Source: Bacteroidota bacterium (GTDB taxonomy: Bacteria; Bacteroidota; Bacteroidia; Chitinophagales; LD1). Taken from it: a DNA stretch of 5,771 nt. Each line of letters opens with the position of its first letter. The first letter of the stretch is position 1. The stretch is taken from the NCBI GenBank assembly GCA_023428205.1, contig JAEYZB010000088.1, positions 1 to 5,771 of the forward strand, read 5' to 3'. Made by a program: the position numbers and the translations under genes. Below, piece by piece: positions 1 to 5,254 of the stretch. Below the pieces are notes generated by a model. That model was not told the origin of the DNA and did no database searches. It was given only the letters and a program-made list of their open reading frames with translations.

Positions 1-1225
1 CCTCTGAGTAGTTCAAATCCTTTCCAAAGGTTTCCGAAAGAAAATACAAAGAAATTAGTGGTAAAACAATTATCACCACCGCCACAATTTCGGCACTCAG
101 CAGTTTGGAAAAGAAGTTTTGCAGCAGCGCATAAAATAAGGTAATCAGCGGCAGCGAACCGCGAATAAAATTCGGAACGGTAGTCGCCACCGTAGCGCGA
201 ATGTTGGTACCGAACTGTTCAGCCGCGTTCGTAATCACTACCGCCCAAAATCCCGTGCCGAAACCAATCACAAACATACTCGCATAAAAGTAAAACGAAG
301 TTTGATGGAATGCCGTGAAGTACATCACAAAACCGATAGCCGTAATGAGCAGAAAAATCGCAATCGCTTTTCTTCGGCTTTTCAAAACTTGACTCAACCC
401 TCCGCACAGAAAATCACCGAGCGAAATGCCCGCATAGGTAATCATAATCGCATCGCCTCCTTTTATCGCACCATTTATGTGAAGTATTTGCGCAAACTCG
501 GGCGAAAACGTAATCAGAATCCCGACCGCAAACCATGTCGGTAAGCCAATGACAATGCAGTTCAGATATTTGATAATCGTTTTGGAATTGCGAAACAGTT
601 GGAAGAAATTACCGCGCTTCACCTCCGTAGAAAGCGTTTGTTGATAGATACCCGACTCCAAAACCCCTACGCGAAGCATCAATAACATTAAACCCAAACC
701 TCCGCCAATAAAATAACAGGTTCGCCAATCGAAATAATGGCTGATAATGCCTGCAAACACCGCCCCGGAAACGCCCACTCCACCCACAATCATCGTTCCC
801 CAACCGCGTTTTTCTATGTGCAGCGATTCTGCCACCAAAGTAATGCCCGCACCTAATTCTCCGGCTAAACCGATTCCTGCAATAAAGCGTAAAACTGCAT
901 ATTGATTTATATCTGTCACCAAACCATTCAGAATATTGGCAACAGAATACAAAATGATAGAACCGAACAGCACAGAGAGTCGCCCTTTTTTATCTGCCCA
1001 CACGCCCCACAAAATTCCGCCAAGCAACATTCCCGCCATTTGAATATTGATAAGCCACAAACCATATTGCTCAATTTCCGCACCCGAATAGCCAAGCGAT
1101 TCGATACTCGCTTTGCGCACAATGCTGAATAAAAGCAAATCATAAATATCTACGAAATAACCAAGTGCAGCAACGATTACTCCTAAACTGAAAATAGATT
1201 TTGAATAGGAAACGGTTTGATTCAT
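1..1225 (-). CDS. MFS transporter, 3'-truncated by the window edge
   Basis: A 12-helix inner-membrane secondary transporter of the major facilitator superfamily. The reading frame is open from an ATG at 1225-1223 to the window edge: 408 residues starting MNQTVSYSKSIF, with no stop. Helix 1 carries an acidic DIYD motif (residues 26-29). The loop between helices 2 and 3 has the classic MFS motif A, GVWADKKGR (74-82). Helix 4 has the motif-B-like stretch from R113 to E123 (RFIAGIGLAGE). A polar central loop (about 190-220) separates the two halves. The second half repeats a motif-A-like loop around SLGDFLCGG and SRRKA. The visible end, SETFGKDLNY (397-406), resembles the usual C-terminal end of this family, so only a few residues are probably missing. 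The DxxD in helix 1 and the RF..GxGLxGE pattern recall the metabolite:H+ and aromatic-acid:H+ symporter groups (family knowledge). Proton-coupled uptake of an organic acid or sugar is possible, but the substrate cannot be read from the sequence. It is transcribed divergently from the next gene. A weak -7-like TATGTTTA lies at 1253-1246. Confidence 0.9.
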   Translation of the reverse strand, partial: MNQTVSYSKSIFSLGVIVAALGYFVDIYDLLLFSIVRKASIESLGYSGAEIEQYGLWLINIQMAGMLLGGILWGVWADKKGRLSVLFGSIILYSVANILNGLVTDINQYAVLRFIAGIGLAGELGAGITLVAESLHIEKRGWGTMIVGGVGVSGAVFAGIISHYFDWRTCYFIGGGLGLMLLMLRVGVLESGIYQQTLSTEVKRGNFFQLFRNSKTIIKYLNCIVIGLPTWFAVGILITFSPEFAQILHINGAIKGGDAIMITYAGISLGDFLCGGLSQVLKSRRKAIAIFLLITAIGFVMYFTAFHQTSFYFYASMFVIGFGTGFWAVVITNAAEQFGTNIRATVATTVPNFIRGSLPLITLFYALLQNFFSKLLSAEIVAVVIIVLPLISLYFLSETFGKDLNYSE

Positions 1226-1384
1226 GTTCTTTTGTTTTGGTTAGGTAAACATAGAAAACAATTAAAAACGGAAAATAGAACGTGCTCGTTTTTTCGAACC
1301 ATTTCATCTTTCACATTTAGTTTTTCACTTTCATATGCAACCGTTTATTACCTTGCGATATCTAAATCGAGAAAAATAAAACAC
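1226..1384. promoter_or_regulatory. Divergent intergenic region between MFS gene and exported-protein gene
   Basis: This 159-bp gap must hold the start signals of both flanking genes. For the minus-strand transporter, TATGTTTA (1253-1246) resembles the Bacteroidota -7 box TAnnTTTG with its last base changed, 20 nt before the ATG, with only a T-rich -33 region. For the plus-strand gene, TACCTTGC (1349-1356) is one T short of the common TAnnTTTGC form, and the T-rich TTTTCACTTT (1322-1331) lies upstream of it. The region also contains the recurring CTCGTTTTTTC motif. The frame of the plus-strand gene stays open upstream to 1217, but using that would put both promoters inside coding sequence. 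Assignments of individual boxes are weak. Confidence 0.35.
1279..1306 (+). repeat. Recurring intergenic motif, copy 1
   Basis: AACGTGCTCGTTTTTTCG at 1279-1296. The first 16 bases recur exactly in inverted orientation at 3945-3960. Bases 1283-1296 recur directly at 3911-3924. Bases 1285-1306 match 5163-5184 at 20 of 22 positions. This copy lies between divergent genes and starts (CTCG, 1285) 100 nt before the downstream ATG. Its function is unknown. Confidence 0.6.
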
Positions 1385-2236
1385 ATGAAGAAATCAATTT
1401 TACTCTCCACTTTTTTATCGGCATCATTTCTCATTTTATATTCTGAAATCGGCTCTCCTCCGGTAGATAGCGCAGGGGCACCACCATCGAATGCCAGCTG
1501 TACAAAATCGGGTTGCCATTCGGGTAGCACGGTGACGGACGCTTCTAAGTTTACCTTACGGTTAGCCGTCATCGAAAGTGAATTGGCAAACTTTGCCTCT
1601 ATTGTAAATGACAGCACGACTTTCGTTCCCGGACAAACGTATTTTGCTGCTTTGCAACTAAGCAGCGGTGCAGCGGTTTATGGCTTTCAATTAGTCGCAT
1701 TAGATGCCGCAAATGCACAAGCCGGAGCGTTTACCGTAACCGATAATATTCATACCAAAATAAATAATGCCGGAAGCAGAGCGTACATCGGGCATAAAAA
1801 CGCCAACACCACGAAAGATTTCAATTTTAAATGGACTGCGCCTAACACCGCCACTCCTGTAACCTTTTATTGTGCGTCTGTTTTTGGCAATGGCAACAAT
1901 CAAAACTCAGGCGATAATATCTATAAGAGCACTTCCACCATACAACCTCTGGAAGGAACAGGAATAGAAAATCTTTCTTCTATAGAAAACTTCAATGTAT
2001 ATCCCACGCAAACCATATCTCGTGTTGCCGTGAAATTAAATGCCGCAGTGACGCAGTCTGCTCAAATCACATTAGTAGATATGTCGGGCAAAGTGGTAAA
2101 GACATTATATGATGGCAAACTGAGCGCAGGTGAAAACGAATTTTTGTTTGATGTTTCTGAACTGCCTCAAGGGAATTATCTACTTTCCCTGCAAGGCGAC
2201 CGAACACATTTAGCAAAACACATTACACGCCTGTAA
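1385..2236 (+). CDS. Choice-of-anchor V-type exported protein with T9SS C-terminal sorting domain
   Basis: An exported protein of 283 residues, probably delivered to the cell surface or medium by type IX secretion. The start at 1385 gives a typical signal peptide: MKKS, then a hydrophobic run to about residue 20. The frame continues 56 codons upstream, but only with a non-ATG start and no export signal at the N-terminus. After the signal comes SAGAPPSNASCTKSGCHSG, with C39, C44 and H45 forming a CX4CH motif. This Gly/Ala-Pro plus Cys-x4-Cys-His layout is typical of choice-of-anchor V proteins in Bacteroidota (family knowledge, not searched). Residues about 50-190 are beta-rich and resemble a Reeler-like or sandwich domain. 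Residues about 201-283 form the Por sorting domain: NFNVYP, VDMSGKVVKTL, LPQGNYLLSL and the terminal KHITRL. VYPTQ replaces the usual VYPNP. CX4CH could bind covalent haem, coordinate a metal or form a disulfide; the sequence does not decide. It is probably monocistronic, since the next gene has its own promoter. Confidence 0.82.
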   Translation: MKKSILLSTFLSASFLILYSEIGSPPVDSAGAPPSNASCTKSGCHSGSTVTDASKFTLRLAVIESELANFASIVNDSTTFVPGQTYFAALQLSSGAAVYGFQLVALDAANAQAGAFTVTDNIHTKINNAGSRAYIGHKNANTTKDFNFKWTAPNTATPVTFYCASVFGNGNNQNSGDNIYKSTSTIQPLEGTGIENLSSIENFNVYPTQTISRVAVKLNAAVTQSAQITLVDMSGKVVKTLYDGKLSAGENEFLFDVSELPQGNYLLSLQGDRTHLAKHITRL

Positions 2237-2294
2237 GCCCGATTTCAAAAGAATTGTCGGCTCAAAATAAAGCAAAATCAAGGCTTTCCCTTGA
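2236..2294. other. Two small hairpins after the T9SS-protein gene, possible weak terminator
   Basis: AGCCCGA (2236-2242) can pair with TCGGCT (2257-2262) around one bulged C. TCAAGG (2278-2283) pairs perfectly with CCTTGA (2289-2294) across a 5-nt loop. Neither is followed by a T-run, so this is not a canonical intrinsic terminator. The 155-bp gap from 2237 to 2391 otherwise contains only the acpP promoter. Confidence 0.25.
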
Positions 2295-2335
2295 AATGCC
2301 CTTATAACTCATTACTTACGAATAAAGTATAGATA

Positions 2336-2366
2336 TTTGGCAATTCAAGATGAAAGTGTACTTTTG
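2336..2366 (+). promoter_or_regulatory. Bacteroidota-type promoter of acpP-fabF
   Basis: TTTG at 2336-2339 (-33 box) and TACTTTTG at 2359-2366 (-7 box, fits TAnnTTTG exactly) are separated by 19 bp, the spacing expected for the Bacteroidota primary sigma factor. The predicted transcript would begin at about 2371-2375, roughly 20 nt before the ATG at 2392. This rules out the in-frame ATG at 2350, which lies between the two boxes. Confidence 0.75.
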
Positions 2367-2391
2367 CGCTTCTAAATTAAATCATACAAGA

Positions 2392-2634
2392 ATGGCAACT
2401 ATTGCAGAAAGAGTAAAAAAAATTATCGTAGACAAGTTGGGCGTGGAAGAAGGACAAGTAACCCCTGAAGCAAGTTTCACTACCGACCTGGGTGCAGACT
2501 CTTTGGATACAGTAGAGTTGATTATGGAATTCGAAAAAGAATTCAACATTAACATCCCTGACGAACAAGCGGAAACTATCACAACTGTTGGTCAAGCGAT
2601 AGAATATTTGGAAAAAGCAGCGACTGCCGCTTAA
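2392..2634 (+). CDS. acpP: Acyl carrier protein
   Basis: The small acidic carrier that holds growing acyl chains on a 4'-phosphopantetheine arm during cytoplasmic type II fatty acid synthesis. The protein is 80 residues, [12 protein letters not shown] to EKAATAA, the normal ACP length. The signature [13 protein letters not shown] (31-43) contains Ser37, the attachment site in the DSL motif. It is followed by the acidic recognition helix, [12 protein letters not shown], and by the conserved [19 protein letters not shown] segment. The start at 2392 is chosen over an in-frame ATG at 2350. The longer form would add 14 non-ACP residues, and its ATG precedes the predicted transcription start. fabF begins 21 bp after the stop, so the two are almost certainly cotranscribed. 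This order is common in many bacteria. Confidence 0.97.
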   Translation: MATIAERVKKIIVDKLGVEEGQVTPEASFTTDLGADSLDTVELIMEFEKEFNINIPDEQAETITTVGQAIEYLEKAATAA

Positions 2635-2655
2635 TTCTTCACCAGTATTTTTACG

Positions 2656-3903
2656 ATGGCACTTCGTAGAGTCGTTATCACCGGGCTTGGAGTAATCTCT
2701 CCCATAGGCAATGACATTCAAAGTTATTGGGAGGGTCTTCGCACAGGTAAAAGTGGTGCCGGACGCATTACAAAATTTAATCCTGAAAAATTCAGATGTA
2801 AAATAGCCGCTGAAGTAAAAGGCTACGACCCGCTGAATTATTTCGATCGCAAAGAAGTGAAGCGTATTGATACGTTTACGCAGTATGCTTTAATTTCAAC
2901 CGATGAAGCACTGAAAAATGCCGGATTAGATACCGAAAAAATAGACCACGACCGAGCAGGCGTGGTATTTTCAAGCGGTATTGGCGGCTTAGCCATGATG
3001 GAGGAAGAATATTCCCAATACTATCGTGGAGACGGAACACCACGCTTCAATCCGTTTTTTATTCCCAAAATTATTTCAGACATAGCCGCAGGTCATATTT
3101 CGATGAAATATAACTTTCGCGGTCCGAATTTTTCGGCTGTAGCCGCTTGTGCTTCGTCCACCATTGCAATTATAGAAGCAATGCAGTTTATTCAGTTAGG
3201 CAAGGTCGATGTGATGATTGCGGGCGGAACAGAATCCGCGATTACCGAAGGGGCGATTGGCGGTTTTGCTTCGATGAAAGCAATGAGCGAACGCAACGAT
3301 GACCCGCTTACAGCATCTCGCCCTTACGACAAAGACCGCGATGGGTTTGTGTTGGGCGAAGGTGCGGGAGCATTGGTGTTAGAAGAATACGAACACGCCA
3401 TTGCGCGCGGAGCAACTATCTATGCAGAACTCATCGGAAGTGGCTTGAGCGCAGATGCTTACCACCTGACAGCTCCGCATCCTGATGGCTTAGGCGCAAT
3501 AAAAGTGATGGAATACTCCCTGAAAGAAGCCGGTATTAAGCCTGAAGAAGTAGACTACATTAATACCCACGGAACATCTACGCCACTTGGCGACAACACA
3601 GAATTGAAAGCAATAAAACATGTTTTTGGCGACCACGCTTACAATCTGAATATCAGTTCTACAAAATCAATGACAGGACACCTACTCGGTGCGGCAGGTG
3701 CGATTGAAGCCATTGCTTGTGCACTTGCCATGAAACACGGAGAGGTTCCGCCTACCATCAACCATTTTACGGACGATCCTGAAATTGATGGGAAACTCAA
3801 TCTGACCTTTAATACACCACAAAAACGCGACATCAAGGTGGCACTTTCCAATACGTTTGGCTTCGGTGGACACAATGCGGCTGTTTTGATGCGAAAAATA
3901 TAG
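2656..3903 (+). CDS. fabF: Beta-ketoacyl-[acyl carrier protein] synthase II
   Basis: The elongating condensing enzyme of type II fatty acid synthesis. It joins malonyl-ACP to an acyl-ACP, releasing CO2 and extending the chain by two carbons, in the cytoplasm. The protein is 415 residues, the usual FabF length (about 410-420). The N-terminus MALRRVVITGLGVISPIGND is typical. The thiolase-fold catalytic triad is intact: Cys165 in AVAACASST, His305 in NTHGTSTPLGD and His342 in SMTGHLLGAAGA, with the conserved Lys337 of SSTKSMTGH. The Gly-rich FGFGGHN loop (401-407), with its gating Phe, lies near the C-terminus. The triad and length favour FabF over FabB or a polyketide ketosynthase. It follows acpP after a 21-bp gap, so the carrier protein substrate is made with its enzyme. 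No rnc gene follows, although RNase III often comes next in Bacteroidota (family knowledge). The next plus-strand gene is terC, beyond a 118-bp gap with an inverted repeat. Confidence 0.97.
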   Translation: MALRRVVITGLGVISPIGNDIQSYWEGLRTGKSGAGRITKFNPEKFRCKIAAEVKGYDPLNYFDRKEVKRIDTFTQYALISTDEALKNAGLDTEKIDHDRAGVVFSSGIGGLAMMEEEYSQYYRGDGTPRFNPFFIPKIISDIAAGHISMKYNFRGPNFSAVAACASSTIAIIEAMQFIQLGKVDVMIAGGTESAITEGAIGGFASMKAMSERNDDPLTASRPYDKDRDGFVLGEGAGALVLEEYEHAIARGATIYAELIGSGLSADAYHLTAPHPDGLGAIKVMEYSLKEAGIKPEEVDYINTHGTSTPLGDNTELKAIKHVFGDHAYNLNISSTKSMTGHLLGAAGAIEAIACALAMKHGEVPPTINHFTDDPEIDGKLNLTFNTPQKRDIKVALSNTFGFGGHNAAVLMRKI

Positions 3904-3910
3904 ACCATCC

Positions 3911-3956
3911 TGCTCGTTTTTTCGGGGTATTTGAAAAGGGATTAAAAAAACGAGCA
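3911..3956. terminator. 12-bp perfect inverted repeat after fabF, candidate terminator
   Basis: TGCTCGTTTTTT (3911-3922) is the exact reverse complement of AAAAAACGAGCA (3945-3956), with a 22-nt loop. The hairpin begins 7 nt after the fabF stop, the right place for a terminator, and is followed by TTTT at 3959-3962. Half of the stem is A:T, so it is weaker than a classical GC-rich terminator. Each arm is also a copy of the motif found at 1279 and 5163, so the structure may arise from two inverted motif copies rather than from a dedicated terminator. Confidence 0.5.
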
Positions 3957-3960
3957 CGTT
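3945..3960 (-). repeat. Recurring intergenic motif, inverted copy
   Basis: AAAAAACGAGCACGTT is the exact reverse complement of 1279-1294, a 16-base match between two intergenic regions about 2.65 kb apart. It forms the downstream arm of the inverted repeat after fabF. Confidence 0.6.
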
Positions 3961-3992
3961 TTCACTTTTGTTCTTCACTTCTTATACATTTA
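3959..3992 (+). promoter_or_regulatory. Possible terC promoter
   Basis: TTTTCACTTT (3959-3968) is followed after 16 nt by TACATTTA (3985-3992), which fits TAnnTTTG except at the last base. The same TTTTCACTTT word lies 63 nt upstream of the start at 1385, exactly its distance from the terC start, and there too a TACC-type -7 candidate follows after 17 nt. The spacing from the nearest TTTG (3967-3970) to the -7 box is only 14 bp, so the -33 assignment is uncertain. Confidence 0.35.
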
Positions 3993-4021
3993 CGAACTTT
4001 ATAAACCTTCTGCTATTAAGT

Positions 4022-4747
4022 ATGGAAATCGATTTTTCTGTTTTTTTGAGAGCTGACGCATGGATTAGCTTGCTTACATTGACTTTGTTGGAAATTGTAT
4101 TGGGCGTGGACAATATTATTTTTATTTCACTCACCACCGGAAAACTGCCACGAGAACAACAGCGCAAAGCCCGAAATTTTGGTTTGCTGCTGGCAATGGG
4201 CACGCGGATTCTACTCTTGTGCTTTATCGGCTGGATATTGAGTTTGCAAAATCCTCTCTTTACTGTTTTTGAACACGTATTTACAGGTCGCGACCTCATT
4301 TTATTCGCGGGCGGTTTATTCCTGATTTATAAATCCACATCGGAAATCCACGGCAAGGTAGCCGGCATAGAAGCAGATGAAATCAAAGAAAATCGCAGAA
4401 ATACGTTCGCTAGTGTTTTGTTTCAAATTGCTTTATTGGATATTGTCTTTTCGTTTGATTCCGTATTGACGGCTGTGGGTTTAGCAAAGGAAATTATAGT
4501 GATGATTCTCGCAGTAGTTTTAGCGATGTTGGCGATGATGTTTTTTGCCGGACCTGTCGGAAGGTTGGTAACAAAATACCCAACCTTACAAATTCTCGCC
4601 TTATCCTTCCTCATTCTGATTGGCGTAACGTTGATTATGGAGAGCCTACACTATGAAGTGGATAAAAAAGTCGTATATGTTTCCGTATTATTCTCGCTGA
4701 TTGTAGAGATTATGAATATTCGCTACCGCAAAAAAACTGCGGCATAA
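4022..4747 (+). CDS. TerC family integral membrane protein (putative metal ion transporter)
   Basis: A polytopic inner-membrane protein of 241 residues with about seven hydrophobic segments. It carries both TerC-family signatures: EIVLGVDNIIFIS (24-36) in the first helix and DIVFSFDSVLTAVG (140-153) in the second repeat. The acidic residues E24, D30, D140 and D146, with N31 and S147, are intact. GRDLILFAGGLFLIYKSTSEIHGK (89-112) is also characteristic. The family is named for tellurite resistance. Several members have since been linked to manganese efflux, so metal export across the membrane, or metal loading of exported proteins, is the likely role (family knowledge); the ion here is not determined. 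The ATG at 4022 is chosen because the longer frame from about 3968 has only a TTG start and would overlap the predicted promoter. The gene name terC is avoided because this chromosomal homologue is not part of a ter cluster. A small membrane-protein gene starts 3 bp after the stop, so the two are probably cotranscribed. Confidence 0.92.
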   Translation: MEIDFSVFLRADAWISLLTLTLLEIVLGVDNIIFISLTTGKLPREQQRKARNFGLLLAMGTRILLLCFIGWILSLQNPLFTVFEHVFTGRDLILFAGGLFLIYKSTSEIHGKVAGIEADEIKENRRNTFASVLFQIALLDIVFSFDSVLTAVGLAKEIIVMILAVVLAMLAMMFFAGPVGRLVTKYPTLQILALSFLILIGVTLIMESLHYEVDKKVVYVSVLFSLIVEIMNIRYRKKTAA

Positions 4748-4750
4748 TTT

Positions 4751-5095
4751 ATGCTATTCGAAAAGTTTCGAAAATTCGAAAACGCACACATCTTTCTTTG
4801 GTTAGTGAAAGATATGTGTTGGGTTACCATTAGCCGAGCCGTTGGTGTAGCCATGATTTTGCCAATTCTAATGCTGTCATTATACATCACTTGGATTTAT
4901 AGAAAAAAGACAAGTGAATTGATACACAATATCGCTGTTTGTTTTTGGATTTGTGCAAACTCTATATGGATGATTGGTGAATTTTACTACAATGACGGAT
5001 TACGCCCTTATGCCATTGTATTTTTTGCATTGGGCTTACTAGTTATCACACCTTATTACGCTTTCATTTTTGTACGCTTTCTGCGAAACAATTAA
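4751..5095 (+). CDS. Small three-helix membrane protein of unknown function
   Basis: I do not recognise this 114-residue protein. It starts MLFEKFRKFENAHIFLW. Its basic and aromatic first 25 residues look amphipathic. Three strongly hydrophobic segments follow, at about 27-50, 60-80 and 86-111, separated by short polar turns (YRKKTSE; YNDGLRP). It is rich in Trp, Phe and Tyr and ends VRFLRNN. There is no signal peptide cleavage site, cofactor motif or catalytic signature. Cys23, Cys64 and Cys68 are the only cysteines. The start lies 3 bp after the TerC-family stop, so translational coupling and shared transcription are likely. This suggests, without proving, a role connected to that transporter. 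Coding status is supported by the tight spacing, the clear membrane topology and the lack of a competing frame. Confidence 0.72.
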   Translation: MLFEKFRKFENAHIFLWLVKDMCWVTISRAVGVAMILPILMLSLYITWIYRKKTSELIHNIAVCFWICANSIWMIGEFYYNDGLRPYAIVFFALGLLVITPYYAFIFVRFLRNN

Positions 5096-5162
5096 AACTT
5101 CTTGGTGGTTACTCCACTGAGTGTAGAATAGTGTTTTAGTTGTTTTTACGCACTCCTTTCTC

Positions 5163-5184
5163 CTCGTTTTTTCCACCCATTTCA
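5163..5184 (+). repeat. Recurring intergenic motif, copy near the LamG gene
   Basis: This 22-base stretch begins CTCGTTTTTTC and ends CCATTTCA. It matches 1285-1306 at 20 of 22 positions, differing at 5174 and 5176. It lies 92 nt before the downstream ATG, compared with 100 nt for the copy upstream of 1385. Both downstream genes encode signal-peptide proteins. Confidence 0.6.
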
Positions 5185-5217
5185 ATGAGTCGTCAATGCA
5201 ACGAATCAGGGATTTTT

Positions 5218-5227
5218 TATATCTTGC
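5218..5227 (+). promoter_or_regulatory. Possible -7 box of the LamG-protein gene
   Basis: TATATCTTGC (5218-5227) resembles the Bacteroidota -7 element but is one T short of TAnnTTTGC, as is TACCTTGC upstream of the gene at 1385. No good TTTG lies about 19-21 bp upstream. The remainder of the 159-bp gap 5096-5254 holds the recurring motif and short T-rich stretches; a 4-bp GTGG/CCAC hairpin after the previous stop is too weak to call a terminator. Confidence 0.35.
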
Positions 5228-5254
5228 TTTCCGATAAGTTTACCGTTCCAAACA

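Noticed and set aside
219..1143. Several open frames of 60-80 codons on both strands within 219-1143
   Set aside because: They overlap the continuous 408-codon MFS frame, whose product has clear helices and motif A; the short frames have low-complexity or Cys/Arg-rich products with no recognisable features.
1217..1384. N-terminal extension of the T9SS protein from 1217
   Set aside because: It needs a TTG start, overlaps the divergent MFS start, buries the signal peptide at residue 57 and covers the likely promoter.
1499..1519. Calling the protein at 1385 a classical cytochrome c
   Set aside because: The motif is CX4CH, not CXXCH, and the rest of the protein is beta-rich with a T9SS domain, unlike a cytochrome c fold.
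2377..2721. Minus-strand frames opposite acpP and the start of fabF
   Set aside because: They are antisense shadows of well-supported genes, with no start signals or recognisable product.
3911..3960. CRISPR array or insertion-sequence ends from the repeated motif copies
   Set aside because: The copies are few, short, irregularly spaced and in mixed orientation; no transposase, cas gene or target-site duplication is visible.
3968..4021. N-terminal extension of the TerC-family protein from 3968
   Set aside because: It starts at TTG, overlaps the probable promoter, and the family normally begins close to the first helix, as given by the ATG at 4022.
5096..5160. Intrinsic terminator or small RNA after the small membrane-protein gene
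   Set aside because: Only a 4-bp GTGG/CCAC stem and scattered T-runs are present, too weak to support a call.
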